Below, piece after piece: positions 56,766 through 64,000 of a stretch of 64,000 nucleotides of DNA. The translations under genes were made by a program, and so were the position numbers. The first letter of the stretch is position 1; every line of letters starts with the position of its first letter. This DNA comes from Metellina segmentata (Eukaryota; Arthropoda; Arachnida; Araneae; Tetragnathidae), in contig OX375882.1 in the NCBI GenBank assembly GCA_947359465.1, forward strand, positions 48,489,509 to 48,553,508, read 5' to 3'. The notes beneath the pieces are model-generated. The model was not told the origin of the DNA. It worked only from the letters and a program-made list of their open reading frames with translations, and searched no databases.

Positions 56766-56917
56766 TGGTTGTCTCTACAGGTATCTGACCAGCAAAACTG
56801 ACCAGATAGTGATGTGGTCATCATAAAAAAATTGGCACTATCTTGGTGTCGAGATATATCGTCATTAGCGAAACTGGTCAGATCTTGATGGACGATATAT
56901 CTCGTCGAGACCACTTG
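56766..56917. repeat. Palindrome-bearing short repeat
   Basis: CGAGATATATCGTCATTAGC, GAAACTGGTCAGATC (56849-56886) and GACGATATATCTCGTC (56890-56906) resemble 17159-17198. ACTGACCAGATAGTGATGTG is a further partial copy on the left. Confidence 0.55.
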
Positions 56918-57303
56918 TTAAAGCCCTGTTCACATGAGGAGTTTTCTAACGCGCGTTTTCGAGGTCAGCTTTCCGTAAGCATTAAATTATGTTGTTGTTT
57001 TTTATTCCTCTGATACAAGTTTCTATCTTTGCGATCGTTGAAGATAGAGTAAAAATTTCAACGGATTTGAAGTCTGCGGAAAATTAACCTGAATTATGAT
57101 TTTCTTTAAATAGTGGTTCTTAAGGTATCGATCTGGTGTAAAATTTTCCGCAGATTTCAAAGCCGTTGAAATTTTCACTCTGTCTTCAACGATCGCAAAG
57201 ATAGAAACTTGAACTGGAGGAATGGAAAAATATAATTTAATGCTTACGGAAAACTGACCTCATAAACGCGCGTTAGAAAACGCCTCATGTGAACAAGGCC
57301 TAA
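56918..57303. mobile_element. MITE family M2, copy 2, ~385 bp
   Basis: The left end AAGCCCTGTTCACATGAGG and the inverse right end GGCCTTGTTCACATGAGG lead into long arms (CTAACGCGCGTTTTCGAGGT, AGTTTCTATCTTTGCGATCG, AAAATTTCAACGGATTTGAA). A short centre (57085-57130) separates the arms. Related to 28233-28802 but with a shorter, less AT-rich centre. Confidence 0.82.
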
Positions 57304-57389
57304 AAGGATCCGTTTATAGGAGCTTCGTTAAAATTATAGTTAAACTAAATATGCATGTACCATTAAAAAAAAAGTAAATTGTTATTTTG

Positions 57390-57449
57390 GTAATGTTTAG
57401 TTAACGTCTTACTAGAGCAACACCACGGGCTATCTTGTTATTTTGTACT
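57390..57449 (-). mobile_element. ~45-bp tail-only SINE insertion with 11-bp duplication
   Basis: GGTAATGTTTAGTTAACGTC, TTACTAGAGCAACACCACGG, GCTAT is the last part of the S1 tail. TTGTTATTTTG lies on both sides. Probably the shortest insertion in the window. Confidence 0.8.
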
Positions 57450-57711
57450 GGACGTACTTGCGAAGGCGTAGAAATAATAGACGCTTATGTATTGATCCAC
57501 CAATAGCTGGACTATATGTGGAAAGTGAGTTTTTTACAATGTTTTTTAAGCTCCGTAAGTAATATAAGTTTAAACACTCATTTTTGTATCGTACCAATAA
57601 TTTAAAACGTGGAAAGCCGATTACTGCGACTAAAATGCTGATGAATATATAAACAACTGCGATTCTGGAACGCTAAGAACTATTGCACTGGTTTTTTATG
57701 GGTCCGGTTTA

Positions 57712-57775
57712 GCAGACCGTCCGACAATTCAAAATGTCGGATTTTTTTGCGGATCCGATAATATCGGACGGTTGC
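57712..57775. repeat. Compact run of hairpins
   Basis: ACCGTCCGA and TCGGACGGT bracket two smaller palindromes: CCGACA…TGTCGG and CCGATAATATCGG. A related TCCGATTATTATCGG lies beyond the SINE at 58162. Possibly the end of a foldback element split by the SINE. Confidence 0.6.
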
Positions 57776-57814
57776 GTGCAAGGTACCATTATGAAACAAT
57801 ATAATTTGAATGTG

Positions 57815-58158
57815 TGCGTAATTGGTAATTGGTAATTTTTGTTAACGTCGTACTAGAGCAACACAACGGGCTATTGACGACGGTCCGGAATCAGTCCCTT
57901 AAGGGAAAGATTCGAGGACAACACCTCGGAATTTTGAACCACGGTCAGATGACGAAGCAACACCTGAGCTGGCACCCCACTCTCCAAACTTCCACGCCAA
58001 CCCAACGTGAGGACTTTCGGCCACGACAGATTTAAGGTGCACCAGCCGCCTCTACACCATGCGTTTACAAACATCCATGCCCGGACCCGGATTCGAACCA
58101 GGAACCTTCCGATCTAGAGGCTAACACCTTAACCACTATACCGGTTGGTCGGCGTGCG
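57815..58158 (-). mobile_element. SINE S1-A, full length
   Basis: Tail GGTAATTGGTAATTTTTGTT, complete body, head ending CCGGTTGGTCGGC at 58153. GTGCG occurs at both edges (57814-57818 and 58154-58158), a short possible duplication. Very close to consensus. Confidence 0.9.
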
Positions 58159-58293
58159 ACATCCGATTATTATCGGTGTGTGTGCAAACGCTCTTGCCCA
58201 AATGTTTCTGCTTGATACATATTGGTGATATCTTAAACTATAGTTAATCGCCGTGTGGCTAATAATTTAATACAATTGGAATTAACCAATTAA

Positions 58294-58570
58294 CAATCGA
58301 CGCTGTGACATACTTTTCTTGTTGCGGTTTCATAAATATACAAGAGCGATGACCTTTTTCATCTCTGCTGCGCCCTGTAATTTATTTGGAGAGTCTCTTG
58401 TGTTCGTGCTATTGTAGAGATGGAATATACGGTGTTTGCTAATCGCTGGGGGCACGGTAAGGAGGTAGGAGGATTTTCTTTTTGTGTTGGAAATGGCTGA
58501 AACCGGTAGTAGCAGCTTTGTCTCTTGAAAAAGGCTTTGGACATTCGAATTCAGCTTCAAACGTTTTGGT
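58294..58570 (+). repeat. Duplicated segment D1, copy 2
   Basis: Second copy of 56458-56765, 1.8 kb away in the same orientation. Between them lie an M2 MITE, a SINE tail insertion and an S1-A SINE. Confidence 0.8.
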
Positions 58571-58604
58571 GGAACCGTTTGCTAAATGGATCTTAATTAT
58601 CCTT

Positions 58605-58687
58605 CTCCTAACTTAAGTGGAAACTCGTTGTGTTGCTCTATTGCAACGTTAATTAACTACCTACTTACCTACCTTAAGTGGAGACTC
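58605..58687 (+). mobile_element. ~45-bp tail-only SINE insertion
   Basis: GTTGTGTTGCTCTATTGCAA, CGTTAATTAACTACCTACTT, ACCTACC is an S1-B type tail. CTTAAGTGGA followed by RACTC lies on both sides (58610 and 58674), the target duplication. Confidence 0.75.
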
Positions 58688-58689
58688 AC

Positions 58690-59160
58690 CACCTAGCCTT
58701 ATGGTGTCGTTCTGGTACATTTAAAATAGTCTTTGGAATTTAATTATTTATGGCGTCCTTCTTTGTGAAGTGCTTATTCGAATAATGGTTGCTGTTGTAA
58801 AGGAATCATTAGTTTAGGTTTCTGTCTGCAACTAAAGTCTCAGTTTTCCTAAAAGCCTATAGTTTGTGGTTCGTGAAGGAGTTTTAACTTCGATGTACAT
58901 CGTGTGTTGCATGTTATAAATAATGTTTAAAATAGATCAGGGAATGCTTAAATAAATAGATCTATAGTGTGGCTTCGAGTGCAGTAGAATATAGTCGACC
59001 TTGGATCAGTTTATTTCCGAATATGTGTGAAAGCGCGTCAGAAGAATGCTGCCATACGCAAGAGCATTAATGGTGATCCCCGTGGATTTTCCCCGTGCCA
59101 ACTCATTATCAATGCAAACTCTTTCAACACTGACTCGATTGCGAATGAAAAAAATAAACG
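58690..59160. other. No supportable feature
   Basis: Anonymous sequence. Confidence 0.35.
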
Positions 59161-59166
59161 AAAGAT

Positions 59167-59532
59167 GCTTTTCTTGAGGTAATGGTAATGGTAATTTTAG
59201 TTAACGTCGTACTAGAGCAACACAACGGGCTATTGACGACGGTCCGGGATCAGTCCCTTGAGGGAAAGATCCGAGGACAACACCTCGTAATTTTTGAACC
59301 ACGGTCAGATGACGAAGCAACACCTGAGCTGGCACCCCACTCTCCAAACTTCCACGCCAACCCAACGTGAGGACTTTCTTACACAGAGAGGACAGATTTA
59401 AGGTGCACCAGCCGCCTCTACGCCATACGCTTACAAACATCCATGCCCGTACCCGGATTCGAACCAGGAACCTTCCGATCTAGAGGATAACACCTTAACC
59501 ACTATACCGGTTGGTCGGCGCTTTTCTTGAGG
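59167..59532 (-). mobile_element. SINE S1-A, full length, perfect 13-bp duplication
   Basis: The element is 340 bp (59180-59519). GCTTTTCTTGAGG flanks it exactly (59167-59179 and 59520-59532). The body carries a small replacement near TTTCTTACACAGAGAGGAC where other copies read TTTCGGCCACGAC. The target sequence CTTTTCTTGAGG is the start of a unit of the tandem array to its right. Confidence 0.95.
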
Positions 59533-60765
59533 AAAATTCCCAATTATAAACGTATAGCACCGCATTTCCAATCTTCTCTTTAACACATTCTGAGACATCG
59601 TTGCTACTTCGAACGTATCGGGTTTTATTTCATAATACTACATAAGTATATGTTTTATACAGAAGTTCCACGAAAGCTCCCTTATTTTCCCCGCTCCCCT
59701 TATTTCTACAGCAGTATGTAGACATTTCCACGATTTTTACACTTTGCTTAACTTAAATCGGAAATTCAAAAACTGATATTTATTTTTGTCAAATAGTTTT
59801 CCCATTTATTTCGTTTGTAACGCTGCTTCCTCAACAAGCTACATCTTTCTTGAGAAATAATCCCAATTATACGTATATAGCTGTCAGGGTATATATCCAT
59901 TAGAATGTGCACGGCCTTCACGGACCCGTGCCGTATATACTCAAGTGATACTCATACTCAAGTGCCGTAAGTACTCAAGTGATCTTCCCTTTACTTGGAC
60001 ATTTTCGGAGACACTAGCTTTTTCAAACACATGCGGGTTTATTTGCGCAATACCTCAAAAGTGCCACAGCAAAACTGTTATATTGTTACCCTTATTTCTG
60101 GCAGTACAATTTACACATTTCCACGATTTTTACACTACCTTGACAGATTGAAATTCAGAGCTGAAGTTTATTGAACCAAGTGGATTTTTCCCATTTATTT
60201 CGTTTATAACACTGTTATCTCCAAATTGATTCACTTTTCTTGAAGAATATTCCTAATTTTAACTCATTATTCCGCATCTCCAATATTTTATTGAACACAT
60301 TCGAGACATCGTAACTACTTCAAAAGCGTGCGGGTTCCCTTTCACGATACATCAAAAGTGCCACGGCAGAACTGCTATATTGTTACCCTTATTTCTGATC
60401 TCACACTTTGCACATTTCTACGATGTTACACTACTTTGACTCAGATTGAAATTCAGAGCTGAAGTTTATAGAGACAGGTGGTTTTTCCCCATTTATTTTG
60501 TTTATAACACTGTTACCTCCAAATTGGTTCACTTTTCTTGAGGAATATTCCCAATTTGGACTCCTAATTCTCCAATCTTTTTTTAACACATTCGAGACAT
60601 CGTAGCTACTCGTACTTCAAACCCGTGCGGGTTCCCTTTCACGATACATCAAGAGTGCTCTATTGTTACCCTTATTTATGATCTCACAATTTGCACGTTT
60701 CTACGATTTTACCCTTTCTAGACTAGGACTAAGATTCAAAGAGCTGAAGTCTATGAAGCCAAATG
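59520..60765. repeat. ~300-385-bp degenerate tandem array, four units
   Basis: Units begin with CTTTTCTTGAGGAAWATTCC-like text near 59521, 59847, 60228 and 60532. They carry ACATTCGAGACATCGTARCT, GCGGGTTCCCTTTCACGATA, TTGTTACCCTTATTTCTG, CATTTCYACGATTTTTACAC, TTGAAATTCAGAGCTGAAGT and CATTTATTTCGTTTATAAC. The last two units are most alike. No coding potential. Confidence 0.82.
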
Positions 60766-60779
60766 CTTTTTCTCCCACC

Positions 60780-61160
60780 CAAAAAAAAAATCACTGGTTC
60801 CCCTTTCCCGTAATTTGGAGCGATGCTCCGTTCGTCTAGGTCTCACGATGGCGGTGCTGCCCTCTCTAGCCGTAATTGAACTCGGAATCCCACGGATCCG
60901 CTGACGCCCACTTGAAGAGATGATGCATACGGGTGTGGTTTTAATTCTTTTTTGGTGTTTTATTTTGCGTCATTTATTTATTGTGCGGACGGCGGGAGAT
61001 ACCGGTTTGGATTCTGATATATCTTCCCGACCTTTGCGAACTCCTTTCTTTTACCAAGAGGTGAAGTTGTGCCCTCTTGCTGGATTTGGTGAGGCGCCGT
61101 GTTTCTTTTCTTCTTGGTCTCATTTGTTTCCCTTAGACCTTTTTTTAAGTCGCGTGGTCA
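60780..61160. other. GC-richer unique island
   Basis: Balanced composition with CGATGGCGGTGCTGCCCTCT and CCCACGGATCCGCTGACGCC. Short overlapping frames, no motif. Possible regulatory or untranslated DNA. Confidence 0.25.
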
Positions 61161-61454
61161 ACAACAAACTAAAGTGCAATGTAAGCGGATTGATCTAAGT
61201 CTTCACTTGCCTTCGGGATCACTCGAATCCAAAGTCATGCCTGCCAACCTCGTTCGAGAAAAATATTCTCCGGATTTTTCTGAGAAAATTTTCAAGAAAG
61301 TGACACTAATTTCATTTGTGGCAACCATGAAGGAAAATTGAGAGTTCCATGGTTCCTAGATTGTGAAAATCTTAGATTGTTCTTTCCTGTAATACCCTTC
61401 CTTGTCTTAGAATCACCAATTTTCAAGAAAAATCTACAAATTTACCTCTAAAAC

Positions 61455-61630
61455 ATGCCAACCGATTGGTCTGGTGATCCGGGTGCTGGCTTCAAGATCG
61501 AAAGGTTCCTGTTTGAATCCGGGGTAATTGATGTTTGTTCGTCTGGGGTGAATTTATGGCACTTTCGATGGTTAAACGCATTATCTTGGGCTCTACGGAT
61601 CGGTGCAGAAGGGTATTCTTATTCAACTAC
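61455..61630 (+). mobile_element. Degraded SINE with an S1-A/S2-like head
   Basis: GCCAACCGATTGGTCTGGTG, then AAGATCGAAAGGTTCCTGTT and TGAATCCGGGG, correspond to the S1-A head (…GATCGGAAGGTTCCTGGTTCGAATCC) with many changes. The following GTTCGTCTGGGGTGAATTTA does not match the known bodies. Confidence 0.5.
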
Positions 61631-61639
61631 AATTCTTAG

Positions 61640-61990
61640 TCATGATTTATTCGATTGCAATGTCTTTTTTCCATTGAAATTATTTTATTCCATTGCAATG
61701 ATTTTATTCCATTGAAATTATTTTATTCCATTGAAATTATTTTATTCCATTGCAATGATTTTATTCCATCGCAATGATTTTTTTCCATTGCAATGATTTT
61801 ATTCCATTGCAATGATTTTATTCCATTGCAATGATTTTATTCCATTGCAATGATTTTATTCCATTGCAATGATTTTGTTCCATTAAGATGATTTTATTCC
61901 ATTAAGAGGATTTTATTCCATTAAGATGATTTTATTCCATAGCAATGATTGTATTCCATTGCAATGATTGTATTCCATTGAAAATATTTT
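61640..61990. repeat. 19-bp minisatellite, about 17-18 units
   Basis: The unit TTTTATTCCATTGCAATGA is repeated with single-base variants (CATTGAAAT, CATCGCAAT, CATTAAGAT). Central units are identical to each other. Variants are grouped, as expected from slippage. Confidence 0.95.
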
Positions 61991-62129
61991 GTTTTCCTTA
62001 TTCGTTTTCCTGCTTTTGCGAACTTCTTTTGTCTTGTCTTCCAAGTGGTAAATGTCTTCAGAAGCACATCTTTATTTGATGAATACGGGCATCAACTCCT
62101 GTCCTCCCATCTGTTTTACCCTCGCCCAC

Positions 62130-62255
62130 CCTTCTGTTTTTTGCTTTCGTTCCCTCCCTTGTTGTCTTGTGTTTGGCTCAGCTTGACCAAATATGTCCTT
62201 TGCGCCATCCCCAAATCCAACAACAACCCAAGTGGTCCACGCACTTTTGATGGCT
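62130..62255 (+). mobile_element. SINE family S3, 3' part
   Basis: TTGTGTTTGGCTCAGCTTGA, CCAAATATGTCCTTTGCGCC, ATCCAACAACAACC match the 3' part of 34100-34315. Confidence 0.55.
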
Positions 62256-62259
62256 AAAC

Positions 62260-63135
62260 GCAAATACGCAAATCAAGTTATTAACAATATTTGTTTGTTC
62301 CTTTTATGTAAAGGCTTTCACATTTTGACAAATGGACTCACAATATTAAAAGTGAATGCCTCCTGAAAGTCTTGTTCAATCGAGGCTGTTCTTGTGCACG
62401 GATGAATAAGCACTCAAAACGCCATCTCATGCTATTAGTCGATTTTAATTAGACTAAACAGCCTCGCAGCTAAAAATAATGGCAGTTGTACACACACCGA
62501 AACAAGTGTATTTTGTTCCTTTTGCACCGCACTTTTTCTCCTCGCAAAAACCTGTAACTTCCCCCATTCCAATTTTTATGACACCATAAACATAGCCATT
62601 AAGTAAGTTAACGGAGATCTTTAGCACTGCCCGTTTTCGTTAATGGCGTTATTCGGGTCTGTTTTAAGCAAACAGAATAGAACTCATAAAAGGAAGTGAA
62701 CACGCCAGCCACGGCCGATGTTTAAATCTCCGATCGCTACGAATCATGGGAAAAGAACACACTGAAGTTGACAATGGTCTCTATTTGGATCGTAGATACA
62801 GCGTTATTTATGAGTGTTCTTTTTCTTTTCTTGCTTCTTTTCTCTTCGGGAAACTTTAAAATGTACATCTCCGCTCTTATGAATCACATTTTATCATAAC
62901 CATTTTATCTAAAACGGCTGCTTCCGCTTTCCTGTAACTTAATCGTTTTTGACTGCTTCTATCGTTTCACTCTCGCAAGTACTCTCCACAATTTATGAGT
63001 TCCTCTCCTCGCGCAGTGTGTTGGAGAGCCACCTTAATGTAAAAGTGGTGTGCATTTCCGTATGTGTTTTCCATTACGCGATTGGCCACTTCTTTTTCCC
63101 TGCTGTTTTAGTGTGCTGTGGGGTTTTGGTTTTTC
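62260..63135. other. No supportable feature
   Basis: Anonymous sequence; short frames only. Confidence 0.35.
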
Positions 63136-63138
63136 TTT

Positions 63139-64000
63139 AAATTCCTACTCCAGCTTCAAAGGGATTGGAATTGATTCTGTTCCGTAGGCGTCACAACGAT
63201 GCTTCGGTCACACGCTGCGTGATGTTCCCAAAGTGTATGGCATGAACTATTTGAATGTTTTCTGTGGGCATCATCGTCGGTGCAGCAAGTTGTCATTGTG
63301 CTCTGTAAAGAAACAAACTTATAGAGCAGTGCTAGGGATCGCTATGGCTTAGTGGGCTTGCCCATTGTGCTAGTGACCTGTGAATTGTAGAATTTACCTG
63401 TGAATTGTGGAATTACTTTTGAATTCCTACTCCAGCTTCAAAGGGATTGGAATTGATTCTATTCCGTAGGCGTCACAACGATGCTTCGACCACACGCTGT
63501 TCCCAAAATGTCGTGCCATGAACTCTTTGCTGTGGGCATCATCTTCGATGCAGCATGTTGTCATTGCTCTGCACAAAAACAAACTTCTAGAGCAGTGCTA
63601 GGGATCGCTATGGCTCAGTGGGCTTGCCCATTGCGCTAGTGACTTGTGAATTGTAGAATTTACCTGTGAATTGTGGAATTACTTTTGAATTCCTACTCCA
63701 GCTTCAAAGGGATAGGAATTGATTCTATTCCGTAGGCGTCACAACGATGCTTCGACCACACGCTGTTCCCAAAATGTCGTGACATTAACTCTTTGCTGTG
63801 GGCATCGTCTTCGATGCAGCATGTTGTCGTTGCTCTGCAAAAAAACAAACTTCTAGAGCAGTGCTAGGGATCGCTATGGCTCAGTGGGCTTGCCCATTGC
63901 GCTAGTGACCTGTGAATTGTGGAGTTACTTTTAAATTCCTACTCCAGCTTCAAAGGGATTGGAATTGATTCTATTCCGTAGGCGTCACAACGATGCTTCG
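63139..64000 (+). repeat. Tandem array of 246-282-bp units, each with a tRNA-like head; continues off the edge
   Basis: Units start ATTCCTACTCCAGCTTCAAA at 63141, 63423, 63689 and 63935 (periods 282, 266, 246). Each complete unit contains GGCGTCACAACGATGCTTCG, ATCGCTATGGCTYAGTGGGC, TTGCCCATTGYGCTAGTGAC. The GGCTCAGTGGGC…GCTAGTGAC part matches the A-box side of the S3 SINE head (GGCTCAGTGGGTTTTCCACTACGCTAG). The third unit lacks a ~20-bp GAATTTACCTGTGAATTGTG duplication found in units one and two. The window ends inside unit four. Confidence 0.9.

Noticed and set aside
14568..59370. Many similar frames reading VNVVLEQHNGLLTTVRDQSL
   Set aside because: These are translations of the S1 SINE tail and body in minus orientation, not a protein family.

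Overview
This is a eukaryotic, AT-rich, gene-poor window, most likely from an invertebrate and probably an arthropod. The evidence is indirect: two DD41D (rosa-like) mariner elements, a decayed Tc1 copy, Helentron-like ends beginning CTACTATTATAAA, several tRNA-derived SINE families, MITEs and minisatellites. There is no bacterial-style gene packing, no operon, no rRNA and no convincing host tRNA gene. I cannot name the species. No complete host gene can be supported; a few stretches with good splice signals (best 24216-24383) could be exons of an intron-rich gene, and several GC-richer unique islands could be conserved regulatory DNA.

Layout. 0-10 kb: a ~140-bp tandem repeat split by a TIR element (989-1325), a minisatellite (3715-4385), a broken Tc1 transposase (6483-6960) and SINE pieces. 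10.7-22.8 kb: a dense SINE nursery with nested insertions, a 145-bp tandem array (12440-13110), an almost intact mariner (17322-18824) and a fresh 724-bp tandem duplication (19691-21119). 22.7-30 kb: MITEs, one candidate exon and a long perfect-core hairpin. 30-42 kb: other SINE families, a Helentron-like element (39443-39988) and an old tandem duplication. 42-52 kb: mostly anonymous DNA, plus a 729-bp hAT-type element with 8-bp target duplications (45788-46516). 52-57.3 kb: nested inverted repeats, the second mariner (54558-56054) inside an old SINE tail, and a MITE. 57.3-64 kb: SINEs, a ~300-bp degenerate tandem array, a 19-bp minisatellite, and a ~250-280-bp tandem array that runs off the right edge and carries a tRNA-like SINE head in each unit.

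How the parts relate. The most interesting structure is modular SINE biology. One 3' tail is attached to at least three different 5' parts, and one of those tRNA-like heads is also attached to a second, unrelated tail. Very short tail-only insertions with perfect target duplications show that the tail is what the retrotransposition machinery recognises. The two mariner copies are nearly identical, each disabled by a different single lesion, which suggests very recent activity. The ends of the Helentron-like element and two MITEs share an internal sequence module, so DNA transposons here also exchange parts.
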